In this document: positions 45,797 through 56,399 of the stretch, in pieces
Layout of the letters: each line of letters begins with the position of its first letter
Position numbering within the stretch: position 1 is the stretch's first letter
Assembly (NCBI GenBank): GCA_963580285.1
Contig: OY757010.1
Span: 146,864,675 to 146,928,674, forward strand
Direction: 5' to 3'
DNA length: 64,000 nucleotides
From: Lucinisca nassula
Taxonomy: Eukaryota; Mollusca; Bivalvia; Lucinida; Lucinidae
The notes under the pieces: generated by a model
What the model was told of the DNA's origin: nothing
The model's database searches: none
The model's input: only the letters and a program-made list of their open reading frames with translations
Made by a program: the position numbers and the translations under genes

Positions 45797-46070
45797 AGAA
45801 GTAAAACAAAGATCAGGAATTGGTACAATTAACTTACTCCACCCATAAAAGACACCAAAGGGAAAGAAATACAAACATTAAGCGACCAGACCATAATGGA
45901 AACCTAAACAAAGGAAGGCCATAAGGACAGTTACTTTCCCACAAAATGGCCATATGGCCATCCAAAACCAAAAGACACAAGTGATACATACAGTAAGTAA
46001 CAAACAACAACATAAATAAATCGCCACAGAAGAGCCGCCTTGGAACGGTCAGTGGAAGATTTCAACTCTT
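45797..46070 (-). mobile_element. Penelope-like 3' fragment inserted in the left arm
   Basis: Starts at the tip AAGTAGAAGTAAAACAAAGA and ends GGAACGGTCAGTGGAAGATT. The right arm has no counterpart at the corresponding place (about 50840), so insertion post-dates duplication or was lost there. Confidence 0.8.
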
Positions 46071-46376
46071 CAATGGAAGCATAATGCAGCCCATCTATTT
46101 CTTCAAGTCCCGATGGACGGGGCCGAGCCATTTTAGATATCAGAACGCAACGATTTAAACAATTTGGAATCTACATGTCGCCCGAATGCCCACACCAAAT
46201 TTCACTTGCATCTAATAATTTCACATGTCTTAATTGTGAATTTTACAACAGACGGGCTTACGTGCAGACGATAGACGGAAAACGGACAGCAAACCACAGC
46301 ATAATGTTACCGATGCTCCAGTTGTGCAACATACAGAAAATAAAATAGCCTACATGCGCACGAGACTTAAATGTTA

Positions 46377-46490
46377 GCTTCCACGGACACGGATTGGAAA
46401 TGATAGCTTCCACGGATATGATTAAGAATGTTAGCTTCCACGGACGAGTGCAAAAATGTTAGCTTCCACGGACATAGATTTCTATAAACA
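46377..46490 (+). repeat. Four tandem AGCTTCCACGGA motifs (~33-bp spacing)
   Basis: TTAGCTTCCACGGACACGGA, ATAGCTTCCACGGATATGAT, TTAGCTTCCACGGACGAGTG and TTAGCTTCCACGGACATAGA follow each other; the reverse-complement set is at 49645-49755. Single copies also occur at 44209-44221 and 53443-53455. They lie 90 bp upstream of the zinc-finger ORF and could be protein-binding sites or simple repeats. Confidence 0.85.
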
Positions 46491-46580
46491 AAATGCATGT
46501 ATTAATCATTGTTGCTGCAAGTAATTTATAATCAGCATATATTTATTTGCCATTTTACCTGAAAAAATAATATTGCAGCC

Positions 46581-46688
46581 ATGGAACACCAGCCAGCAGT
46601 GTGTCGTTATTGTGGTAAAATTTTGTGGCGCCGTTCAAGTCTAAGTGACCATGAAAGGAGTCATATCATTCAGGCGTCATACAGATGA
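46581..46688 (+). CDS. 35-aa ORF with a single C2H2 zinc finger
   Basis: ATG at 46581, TGA at 46686-46688. The product MEHQPAVCRYCGKILWRRSS continues LSDHERSHIIQASYR. The spacing C-x2-C-x12-H-x3-H is exactly the classical C2H2 finger, with basic WRR in the recognition region. It is preceded by a splice-acceptor-like TATTGCAG. It may be an independent micro-ORF of the repeat unit or the remaining exon of a larger finger protein; two damaged copies lie at 48950-49050 (minus) and 49606-49645 (plus). Too short for family naming. Confidence 0.5.
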   Translation: MEHQPAVCRYCGKILWRRSSLSDHERSHIIQASYR

Positions 46689-46819
46689 TGTACCCACTAT
46701 CTCCTTATACTAGTGACACACGAAGGCCTTGTCAAACGTGTAGCATCGATATTCGCTACCGCCTTACAGTCTGGGAGGTCGTTTGATGAATTTCAAGATG
46801 GCCGCCATGTGCATCTTAG

Positions 46820-47035
46820 ATTTTGTTTGTTTGATTTGAATTATGACGTCCCCGTCGTCACTGTAAAGTCCATTTTGGAGACGTTGCTTCCCAATCAACT
46901 GTTACTCGACATTGAGATGAAATGACATCTCAAGCCCTGCCACCCAATGAAGCGAATAGGGTTTATAAGCATGGACGATCAGACTCGCGCCGCTTTGCCT
47001 AGACAGGCTTAGATCCTCTGAGCGGTTTACGTAGC
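46820..47035 (-). mobile_element. SINE-A fragment
   Basis: Minus-strand 3' two-thirds of SINE-A: from GTAAACCGCTCAGAGGATCT to ATTCAAATCAAACAAACAAA. It ends abruptly at a retroelement copy. Confidence 0.8.
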
Positions 47036-47064
47036 TCTCACCTTTATACTTAAAAATATTTACA

Positions 47065-48490
47065 TAAGATTTGGTACTAAGTTATTTAGACAAGTTGTGG
47101 GTATTCCGATATGTAATAATTGCGCACCCATTGTGGCTGATCTGTTTTTGTTTTCTTATGAGAGAGACCTTATGATGTTCCTTTCTGCTGAAAACCAGTC
47201 TGAAATCATTGAAGCTTTTACCTCCACTTCTCGACATTTGGATTATTTATTAAATACTGACAATACCTATTTCGATGGTTTGATCAGTCAAATTTACCCC
47301 CTGAACTGCAGGTGAATAAAACAAATTCTTCTGATACCGAGGCCCCGTTTTTGGATTTACATCCGTCTTTTGTTGATGGGTTTGTTTCTTGCAAAATTTA
47401 TGATAAACGCGATGATTTTGATTTTGAGATTGTAAATTTGCCTTTTGGGGATGGTGATGTTCCTCGTACGCCATCCTATGGCGTTTATATTTCGCAATTA
47501 ATTCGATTTTCCAGAGTGTGTAGTCAGGTACCTGATTTCAACACTCATAATAAATTGTTAACTGCTTAACTTCCTAATCAGGGTTGTCGGTACCATAAAC
47601 TACGCAAAGCCTTTTCAAAATTTTATACACGTCATTCTGATTTAATTTCAAAATTCAATATTGGACTTAAATCTCTTCTGCAACAAGGTCTATCGGAACC
47701 CGAATTTTATGGTGACTTAGTATATAAATTCAGAAAAATATATAACCGCAATGACTTCAGCACCCAATTTCGTGAAATCATTCTTCGATATAAAAACGTT
47801 GGGTACAACATAAATGTTATACGACAGACTGCATGCATGGTGGTTAACCCAGTCACGGTTGACAACTCTGCTTCTCTCTTTAATTGCAAGCCGGTGGATC
47901 AGGCTTCAGATTCTATGACGGTTCTAGCGCAAAGGCTTACTGAGAATTAGAGAGATGTAATTCAATGTAATGTTGGTTGGTATCTGATGCTCTGTCTCTG
48001 GTCGGGTCCATCGGAGCCTAACTGTTGGTATTCTTTGGCTGTCGAGTCCTCACCGTTGTTTCGTCTCTGTGTTTTTTTTATATTTTGTGTTCACGGAGAT
48101 GTTGCACTGGTGAGTTAGGAGGCCTTCATGTGGACTGAACTATTTATTTGTTTCATTTGCGACGGAAGTATGGGCGAGGATTGTGGCCACGTAAAATCGA
48201 TTTAAGCCCCCAGTGGAATTCGTTTCACTGACCGTTCCAATGCGGTTCTTCTGTCGTGGTTTATTTTTGTTATGGTTTGTCTTTGGTTGTTTGTGTCGCT
48301 TATATTATTTTGTTTTGGATAGCCAATTGGCCATTCTGTGGGAAAGTAACTGTCCTTTTGGCTTTCCGCTATTGATGTTTCAATTAGTTTCTGTTGTTTC
48401 ATGTTTGTGTTTCTTTCCCTTTGGTGTCTCTGATGGGAGCTGTGGGTTGTTTCGATTCCTGATCACTGCATCCACTTCTATTTTACTAGT
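47065..48490 (+). mobile_element. Penelope-like retroelement copy 2 (5'-truncated)
   Basis: Retains the last part of the RT ORF (47065-47640), the ORF end, the full 3' UTR and the tip CTGCATCCACTTCTATTTTA. RT remnants include VGIPICNNCAPIVADLFLFS (motif B altered from MGTNCAP), RHLDYLLN where copy 1 has RYLDDLLN, and CKIYDKRDDFDFEIVNLPF. The YxDD catalytic motif is destroyed (HLDY) and stops are present, so it is dead. It sits near the centre of the inverted duplication. Confidence 0.8.
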
Positions 48491-48840
48491 ACTTGTATTA
48501 GGAGATAATATTCCTTTAATATACAAGAGAGGTTTAAACATAAGCTCCCTTTTCATCAGTGCTTTATTATCTCTGTTCTCTCCGTAGTAACTGATAACAA
48601 TTGGAACAAGTTTTCCTTAACTATTTGTCCTGGCCGTTTTCAGTTACCACGGAGAGCACAAATGCAGCGAAAGAAATAATTGAATGGAAGATCCATCAAT
48701 ACACAGAGGTGATAAAAACATAATATCACATTACATTGATTCATATTTTTCCTATTGGTGAACAGCGAATTCGAGGAGTTACTATCAAAAGTAGTCTACC
48801 CATGCCTTTGCAGGTTTGTTTTGCTGCAGAAAGACTTGCC
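48491..48840. other. No gene recognised
   Basis: Unclassified sequence between retroelement copy 2 and the right-hand repeats. Confidence 0.3.
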
Positions 48841-49150
48841 CAAACTAGTTAGTCTGGCCCAGAAAACACTTCATATTTTCCAGTTCTTTGGTGTATTCCT
48901 TGCTCCCAAAGGATAGTCCTTTTATAGAACATATTTGTTACAGCATCTGTTTGGGGCCTGGTTGGTATGGCTTCTTTCATGGACACTGAAACCTGAACGG
49001 CTCCGAAAAATATTTCCACAATTACGGCACACTGCTGGCTAGTATACAATGGCTGCAATTAATAATTTTACAGGTAGAATGGCAAATAAATATATGCTGA
49101 TTATATATAACTAGCAGCAATAATGATTAATACATGCATTTTGTTTATGG
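48841..49150 (-). pseudogene. Damaged copy of the zinc-finger micro-ORF and its upstream region
   Basis: The minus strand from about 49050 reads PAVCRNCGNIFRSRSGFSVH, then ERSHTNQAPNRC: the C2H2 spacing is intact, but the start codon is ATT instead of ATG and a TAG replaces the fourth codon. The upstream part (49051-49150) matches 46490-46580 in reverse. 48841-48925 belongs to the CTGGCCCAGAAA repeat family. Confidence 0.65.
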
Positions 49151-49151
49151 A

Positions 49152-49562
49152 AAGTAGAAGTAAAACAAAGATCAGTAATCGATACAATTAACTTACTCCA
49201 CCCATCAAAGACACCAAAGGGAAAGAAACACAAACATTAAGCGACCAGACCATAATGGAAACCTAAACAAAGGAAGGCCCTAAGGACAGTTACTTTCCCA
49301 CGAAATGGCCATATGGCCATCCAAAATAAAAAGACACAAGTGATGCACACAGTAAGTAACAAACAACAACATAAATATATCGCCACAGAAGAGCCGCTTT
49401 GGAACGGTCAGTGGAAAGATTTCCACTTGGGGGCTTAAATCGATTTTACGTTGCCACAATCCTCGCCCTTACTTCCGTTGCGATTTAGACAAATAATTTG
49501 TTCAGTCCGCATGAAGGCCTCCTAACTCATCAGTGCAACATCTCCGTGAACACAAATAATCA
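49152..49562 (-). mobile_element. Penelope-like 3' fragment
   Basis: From the tip AAGTAGAAGTAAAACAAAGA through CACGAAATGGCCATATGGCC and TCGATTTTACGTTGCCACAA to CGTGAACACAAATAATCAAA. It separates two oppositely oriented copies of the zinc-finger start. Confidence 0.85.
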
Positions 49563-49605
49563 AAGAACCCACGCCATTCTACCTGTAAAATTATTAATTG
49601 CAGCC

Positions 49606-49645
49606 ATGGAATACCAGCCAGCAGTGTGTCGTAATTGTGGAAACC
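49606..49645 (+). pseudogene. Truncated zinc-finger micro-ORF
   Basis: ATGGAATACCAGCCAGCAGT+GTGTCGTAATTGTGG encodes MEYQPAVCRNCG and then breaks into the GTCCGTGGAAGCT tandem repeats, so the His half of the finger is gone. Confidence 0.65.
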
Positions 49646-50017
49646 CGTGTCCGTGGAAGCTAACATTATTTGCACTCGTCCGTGGAAGCTAACATTCTTA
49701 ATCGTATCCGTGGAAGCTATCATTTTCAATCCGTGTCCATGGAAGCTAACATTTAAGATTCGTGTGCATGAAGGCTATTTTTATTTACTGTATGCTGTAC
49801 ATCTGGAGCATCGGTAACATTATGCCGTAGAGGGAGTTCGATTTTCTACCAGGCCATGGTAGTGGAAGTCAAAGTATGCACGTTCTTCCCATGGTTTCCA
49901 TGTTCTTGCACCGGTGTGATCGAACGACGTCTGGTAGATGTTTGGTTGACTGGTACACAGACCATCTATTTCTTAAATAGAAGTCTGTGTAGCAGTCCAG
50001 ATAAACATCGGGTGCAC

Positions 50018-50404
50018 ACTAATGTCTGGAAAATGGGGGTTAGTGGTTCGTTATCCCTAATATCTCCACTTCGGGTGGTTAGAAATTAATAAAATAAGTA
50101 TCAAATACAGTTTTAAGCTCCATTCTCAAAGATTTAAAACAAAATAAAAAAATTAGGGGTCAATTTTTTAAGTTAATTTGTCCGGGAATTTCCCGGAAAA
50201 TTAACTTCAGAAATGAACCCTTAAAATTTTAAAAATGAAAAATAATTTTTAATAATATTTTAGAATGGAGCTTAAAATTTTATTTAATACTAATTTTATT
50301 AATTTCTAACCACCCGAAGTGGAGATATTAGGGATAACGCACAACTACCCCCATTTCCCGGACAAAATACCAACCATTTCCCGGACGATACGCGGACATT
50401 AGTG
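50018..50404. mobile_element. 387-bp fold-back element with ~110-bp arms
   Basis: The left arm starts CACTAATGTCTGGAAAATGG, then TTATCCCTAATATCTCCACT and TCGGGTGGTTAGAAATTAAT. The right arm ends with the complement: ATTAATTTCTAACCACCCGA, AGTGGAGATATTAGGGATAA and CGCGGACATTAGTG. A small central palindrome TTAACT..GGGAATTTCCCGG..AGTTAA-like is at 50165-50205. The right arm has a short internal duplication of CATTTCCCGGAC. No ORF. Confidence 0.9.
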
Positions 50405-51494
50405 TTCGCCCTTTCGCCGCCATCTTTGTTACGTATGGTGTGACGTATCTACCAGAGAAACCCACGCTTTAGTCTGGTTCGACCAGAGTGACGTCAAGAC
50501 TTTCCCGCCATGCTACCAGACCCCTACCAGACTGTGTTCGACCACACTTTGGTTAACCACTTGTTAACCATGGTTGACCACGGTTCCTGATCTACTACTT
50601 CGTAGTTTGCAGTCCGCTTTCCGTCTATCGTCTGCACGTAAGCCCGTCTGTTGTAAAATTCACAATTTCGACATGTCCAAAACCATGTTAGATGCAGGTG
50701 AAATTTGGTGAGGGCATTCGGGCGACATGTAGATTCCAAATTGTTTAAATCGTTGCGTTCCGATATCTAAGATGGCTCGGCCCCGTTCATCGGGGCTAGA
50801 AGAAATAGATGGGCTGCATTATGCTTCCACGCAGAGTTGAAACCGATCCGCATAAAGTAAACATACATGCATGAATTTTGCAAAAATCGCTTTTTTGTGT
50901 GGATCAGCTCATTTCTGCCCGATATGAATATGAGCACATACAGACTACTTTACAAATTTTGCACATAGACCGGGCCTTTATGTTGTCGCATATGCAGGTA
51001 AATCAGGTAATGGCCTTAGTGGATTATATTTTCTTGTCTTTTTGAATCATTTATTGGACTGCGGAATTTAATAGGGAACAATTGAGGGTCACTGATGAGG
51101 CCTCGATGGCCGAAACAAGCTAGTCGGGCCCAGAAAAATCTTGAACACCCCATAGTTTTCAGTTCCAAAGGACTACCCCTTTTTCAGAAAATTATCGAAA
51201 ACGTGTCTGACTGATGATCGATCCCCGCCTGTTCAGCAACATTGAAATCTTTTCTTTGGTAATTCTCTCTCTCTTCTGCTGATTCGTGAAAGGCAGGTGT
51301 CATCCTATGGCAAAATAATTTCTACAGTTCTCATTGACTACTAATAAATTATAAATAGTTAGATCCTTTGGACGCAACGAATACACCAAATAAACGAAAA
51401 TAGCAGACTGGTTTGATTGAGTCTGTTCATGACCAGTGCTGAAATGTGCAACGGCGGCCACGCCCTCTAGCACCGGCTTAAGCAGAACTCTATT

Positions 51495-52240
51495 GCACGA
51501 CCCCGACTGAAGTCGGTTGATTTTCTAAGAGTGCCCTAAAATCACCGTGTCAGTCTGTCTGTCCGTCCGTAACCCGTTTGTAAAAATGGTGATAGTGACT
51601 TAACCGATTGGAATATTTAAATAATTTTTGGCATACTGATAGATATCAATGAGATCTAACCAATGAACTTGCAAATATTACATTCCATTTAGTATAGCCT
51701 CGCCGAGGCAAAAAATGTGAAAATTTTCGAACTGCCTCTCCTCGGAAACCGTTGGGCCGATTGAAGTCAAATTTCATATGGAGCCTCTATGGTATGGGTA
51801 AAACCAAAATTTGCTCATGGGGTCCAGGTCACATGACCAAAATGGCCGCCAAACCATATATGGTAAAAACCCTTCAAAAATAGTCTTCTCCAGAACCACT
51901 GGGCAGATTTCCACGAAACTTGATAAATAGCATCTGGGACGTAGGCCCATCATAAAGTGCTAAAATGGCGACCCTTGGTTGACCTTGACATTCTTTGTGC
52001 CTAGGTCAGACTTTGACACATATGCATTTGTATTGGAAAAGTAAGAATGCATTTTATCCTGCAAACGATTCAGAATACAGTACTAAAGTATAAGATATAT
52101 TTTTGCTCCTTACGATAAGGCGCATTTATTGGATGAACCGTTTTAGGTCCAGGTAACATGACCAAAATGGCCGCCATACCCATATATGGTAACACTCATA
52201 AAGCTAAAAGCATCCGGCGGGTCGTGCACTTCAGCTGAAG
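51495..52240. repeat. Repeat insertion with GTCTGTCCGTCCGT run and CACGACC ends
   Basis: Present only in the right arm; the left arm is continuous across the site (about 45130). Begins GCACGACCCCGACTGAAGTC and ends GGGTCGTGCACTTCAGCTGA, so the ends are loosely inverted. Interior blocks: GTCACATGACCAAAATGGCC repeated, CCATATATGGTA repeated, CTCGGAAACCGTTGGGCCGA. Confidence 0.6.
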
Positions 52241-53007
52241 CACTGGTTTTCAATATTATTCTAAATGAACTCAATGAGAAAATATAATCTGCACTATTAT
52301 GATGTACGGGGAGACTTTGTACGGCCGACACAGGGCATAACAGCAGCTGCAGTGAAGATAAATAAGTTCTCAAAATAAACTCAATTATCCAAAGGACGAG
52401 AAAATATAATCTGCACTAGGCTGATGTACGGGTTGACTTTTTACGGCCGCAACATGGCACATGTTAAGCAGCTGCAGTGAAGATAAAATGTGGTTAATTA
52501 AACTGTCTTGCTCGATATAACTTAGTGTTGACTGGGTCGTACAACTTCAAGGAAACCAAACGAAAATGCGTCGACAGATTGAAATACACTAGCTTTTATT
52601 GTAGACCTGTTGTAGATTTAAATACTGACCCACTTCTCATTTTTCGGAAGTCACTCTTCGTAGTCGACAACATTCTTTGGCGGAGATTGATTATGAAATA
52701 TTTTCTTCCGTCATTCTCTCCCGGCCGCTGTTTCAAGAAAGGCAGTTGTCAGTTTCTGGCGAAAGAATGTGCATTGCACCGATTAACCGCTCACGTATAT
52801 GCGAAAAGTGTGGATGAAGTAAACTGATCGGCTCAAAAATGACCTAAATTAGGGTGGAATGGGCCGTCAAACTCCAATACAAACAAACGCTCTTCGTAGA
52901 ATCAAATGGAACATCGCTGAACCACACTGAATTATTGGCGAGTCGCTTTGCTCATTGAACTAGAAAGCGACTAACACGATACATATCTTCGTTTAGAGAA
53001 ACAGAAT

Positions 53008-53290
53008 GAAAAGTAGAAGTAAAACAAAGATCAGGAATCCATACAATTAATTTACTCCACCCACCAAAGACACTAAAGGGAAAGAAACACAAACATGAAG
53101 CGACCAGACCATAATGGAAACCTAAACAAAGGATGGCCATAAGGACATAAGGACAAAATGGCCAAATTGCCATCCAAAATAAAAAGACACAAGTGATACA
53201 CACAGTAAGTAGTAACAAACAACAACATAAATAAACCGCCACAGAAGAACCGCCTTGGAACGTTCAGTGGAAAAAAATTCCACTGGAGGG
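53008..53290 (-). mobile_element. Penelope-like 3' fragment in the right arm
   Basis: AAGTAGAAGTAAAACAAAGA to GAAAAAAATTCCACTGGAGG; absent from the left arm at about 44370. A small deletion/duplication around CATAAGGACATAAGGAC. Confidence 0.8.
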
Positions 53291-53923
53291 GGCAACCTTG
53301 TTTTTGTAAAACAATTTACTCTAATTTTGGATATATATAAACAAGTTTATCCCATTGAGAAAACGAACTCCGTGTAGCTAAAAAGAGAGAAAATATGCAT
53401 ATCAAGCGTGTTTGTGAATCTGCAAAACCCTTCGGGAAAGATCGTCCGTGGAAGCTATCTCACTTTGCTCGTGGCCGACGTCCGTGCACGCTATTATTTT
53501 ATTACTTTTTTCTCTTCCAACACTTCGACGAGGGATTTTCTGCTGCTTTCAAAGGGATGGGTGTAGGTAAGTGACAAAGGCGCTTCAAAGCGAACCTGTT
53601 ATCAGAACTTCTTTTCTGTGGGCTATGAAAAAAGAGGATTTTCTTGAACTGTCCGTGTTCGCTAACAGTCAGTTTTTCGGAGTTTTGTCCCAAGTGTTCT
53701 CGGCAACCATGGGAAGCACACAGATAATGAAAATAGCCAAAGAAATGGGAATTTATGCGCCACCTACTGCGCTACGTGTCAAATTTCTCCAATGGAAGGT
53801 GTTGAAGAAAGAAATGGAAATACCTGTTTTCCGAACATAAATCGTACTCGAACAAACTTCCTAACGTGTGACGTAAGCACAAATGATAGCTACCACGGAG
53901 TTTGTTTCCCGACAGTGGTTCTT

Positions 53924-54420
53924 AGACCACCTTTGGAATTGTCCACTTTTATACAGTAACTGTTATAAAAGTGATCCATTACATGTACTAGAGGATACAG
54001 GATGTATACAAAAAATATAATACGTAAACGTTTAAAAATATTTTGCCTGGGTTTATTATCAAAATTTTACATTCTGGCAATTTTAATATTCATATGCTGG
54101 AGGACCTCCATGCTCTGTTGGTCTCAACATAACACATATTGTTTTTTACCAATTTTGTACCGAAAATCCCAAAACGGGTACCCTAGCAAACAGTGCTGGC
54201 ACAGGGCCTACACTGTTTGCAAACAGTACATCCATTTTCCAAATAAAGTTTGAAGAAAACACCACTTGACAGCCCTAAAGTTTGAAATGGACTCCTTCTA
54301 TATATAAGGATGAAGATTCCATTTGGTACAAAAAGGGTTAAAATTACACCAGTACATGCACCAGATCGCACATTAGTCTTAGTTTTGAATAGTCTATTAT
54401 AGTTAAAATTTACTTGGAGC
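53924..54420. other. AAGACCACC fragment, then unassigned intron sequence
   Basis: 53924-53990 has TTAGACCACCTTTGGAATTG as a remnant of the TIR family. The rest holds no recognised feature. Confidence 0.4.
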
Positions 54421-54424
54421 ACAC

Positions 54425-54770
54425 GATTAATGGTTTAATCGATTGATCGATCGATAACATCCACAAAAAATGTTATCATTACTGATTTGCATGATAAGTA
54501 CAGTTTACTACCTAAAGTAGTGCCTAAAATAACTGGATGAGTGGCGAACATTGCAGCCCCTGATGAGACGCCGCGTTCTGCGGCGTCACATCGGGGTCTA
54601 CACTGTTTCCTCAGACCTGCCTGTTCCAGTACATATGATAAAGAACAGCATATGGTAAGAGTAATGCTCAGACAGAAAGCCAGACAAGTAAAATTCTGAC
54701 AAAATCGTCAGTGATTATTAATCGATTATCGATCACAATGGCAGGACTGATAATCGATTATCTTTACAGC
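54425..54770. mobile_element. ATCGATTA repeat, copy 2 (empty of SINE)
   Basis: Same orientation and content as 410-840 but without the SINE: TTAATCGATTGATCGATCGA at the left end and ATTATTAATCGATTATCGAT at the right. It ends about 50 bp downstream of exon 2 on the minus strand. Confidence 0.6.
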
Positions 54771-54823
54771 TCCAATTAGCCAGCGCTACTTGGAAAGCAG
54801 AAATTATGTTTGCAATACATTAC

Positions 54824-54955
54824 CTTTGAATATGGGACAAATCTCCCAAACATGTAAAATTCCTTTCCCTCTGAACTGGCCCAGGGATACTTCCAAGAAA
54901 AAGATTGGAAGTCCGCATGTAATCAAGAAAAACAGAAATGGAATAAGGAACGCCC
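54824..54955 (-). CDS. SLC6 transporter exon 2: TM2
   Basis: The acceptor TTGCAG precedes 54955 and the donor AAAG|GTAATG ends at 54824. The 132 nt complete the split Gly75 and encode residues 76-118, with one base left over. It reads AFLIPF, then [17 protein letters not shown], the conserved TM2/IL1 signature, then ICPIFK. Phe81 occupies the position where Cl--dependent members usually have a Tyr that coordinates chloride. The 4.7-kb intron to exon 1 carries HP-1 and SINE copies; the 13-kb intron to exon 3 holds the large inverted duplication. Confidence 0.93.
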
Positions 54956-55004
54956 CTGCAAACAATATAAAAGAAAGAATATATGAGTATCTGACATACA
55001 CTTT

Positions 55005-55480
55005 TTCATCAAAACACGTCACGAACACAGCCCATGTAATCTACACCCCCTAAACACCACTATTATATAGTAAAATTGGGGTTTACAGGGGTAAACATTA
55101 TTTTTCTTATTTCTGCTCGTCGAGGCGGTTCTAACGAGAACCCACAATCTATGTTTCGACGAGGCGGGTATGACGAGTACCAACAATCTATCCTTTGAGC
55201 AGAAATATGAAAAATATCAAGATTCTTCAATTGACAATTTTCTTCTTTTAGTCAATATATTTGAATAGCCGTGTTTTCGTAATGCGTCTGTGCAATTAAC
55301 ACCTTGGAAAACCTCACTTTATAAATGAAAAAGTGAGGTTTACAGGGGTGTATATTATAATATTATTTTTGTTTGTTTCTGTTCAAAGATTGTGGGTTCT
55401 ATTTAGAACCACTTCAATCACTGGCCAGCACAAAATCTATGTTCCTGACAGAGACAAGAAAAATACCACACATTTTCCGA
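55005..55480 (+). mobile_element. HP-1 subfamily b copies (one plus a fragment)
   Basis: 55005-55292 shows ATTGGGGTTTACAGGGGTAA, GAGGCGGTTCTAACGAGAAC, a second core half GAGGCGGGTATGACGAGTAC and the right end GCCGTGTTTTCGTAATGCG. 55300-55480 is another, more decayed fragment. Confidence 0.7.
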
Positions 55481-55689
55481 GCTAACCGATTATCCCCAAA
55501 GCCAACGTGCAGCCCAAATTATTACCGTCTGTCCCAAGGCGGTACTTTCATGGCGGCTTCATTTCTTGTTTGTGTTAACGCGTCTGTGTGTTCTGTAAAG
55601 GCTACTGACTTGCCACCTGTTTGGAAAAGAGCTGCTAAGTCGGCTTGTCGCCTGAGACGTGTTTGTCCGTCTGTCCCTTTGACGTATGG

Positions 55690-55915
55690 TATAGGCTTAC
55701 CCTACTTCATAGTGTAGTTTATATTTTCTTGTCCTTTGGGATCATTGGTTTCATTGTGGAATTTTGAAAATATTAGAGGGTCACTGATGAGGTCTAACTG
55801 GCCGAAACTAGCTGGTCTGGCCCGAAGGGCATGCGCACTCCGTGTTTTTCAGTTCTGTGGTGTATTCCTTGCTTCCAAAGGATAACCCTTTTATAGAACA
55901 TATTTGGTAGCCTAG
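55690..55915 (+). repeat. CTGGCCGAAACTAGCTGGTC repeat copy
   Basis: TTTATATTTTCTTGTCCTTT, GGTCACTGATGAGGTCTAAC, TCAGTTCTGTGGTGTATTCC, TTCCAAAGGATAACCCTTTT. Related pieces: 32045, 45455-45530 (reversed), 48840 and 51000-51190. Confidence 0.65.
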
Positions 55916-56399
55916 CTGCCTGTCTATTGTCTATGAGCTCAGAAAATATACTCCTCCTAGACTATTACATGTATTTTTCACATATTAACTGCCTTACCTG
56001 GACAACTTTGCCTTCATTTTTTATTTGTAAATAAAACATGTTGCAGTGATTAAACTATCAGTTATTAGGGACCCTGTCCAATACTTTGGGTTCACTCATT
56101 TAAGTTCTTGCAGATAAAATCTAAGTTTATACATGTACCACTCCATTGCTCCTAGACACATAAAATATCAAATTTAATATCAATTTCCGCAGGCTAAAGC
56201 AGAGTAACAAAAAGTACTTTTACACGCGAAATGCGCAAATTTCTATATAATGAATATATAAAGAAAACGTAATGAAACATGTTTATGATAACCATCAAGT
56301 GATTTTTAAATTGCAAGCAAATGCACATAACACATTCTCAATATTTCACAAACGTAAAGCGTATTTTGAAACGCATTATTTTTTACAGCTTTACTGCTT
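55916..56399. other. No feature recognised
   Basis: AT-rich intron sequence between exons 2 and 1. Confidence 0.3.

Larger units (their letters stand above)
43745..46500. repeat. Left arm of a large inverted duplication
   Basis: Pairs in opposite orientation with 49640-53915, segment by segment: 43745-44370 with 53300-53915, 44370-45130 with 52255-53007, 45130-45800 with 50840-51480, 46070-46280 with 50605-50840, and 46280-46500 with 49640-49830. I compared about 267 nt (43824-44093 with 53571-53840) base by base and counted 11-12 differences, near 96% identity. A retroelement 3' end (45797-46070) is inserted in this arm only. Confidence 0.9.
49640..53915. repeat. Right arm of the large inverted duplication
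   Basis: Mirror of 43745-46500 with three extra insertions: 49830-50605 (including the TIR element 50018-50404), 51495-52240 (a GTCCGTCCGT-type repeat) and 53008-53285 (retroelement 3' end). Both outer ends share GTCGGGAAACAAACTCCGTG (seen directly at 43755 and as its reverse complement at about 53915). Confidence 0.9.
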
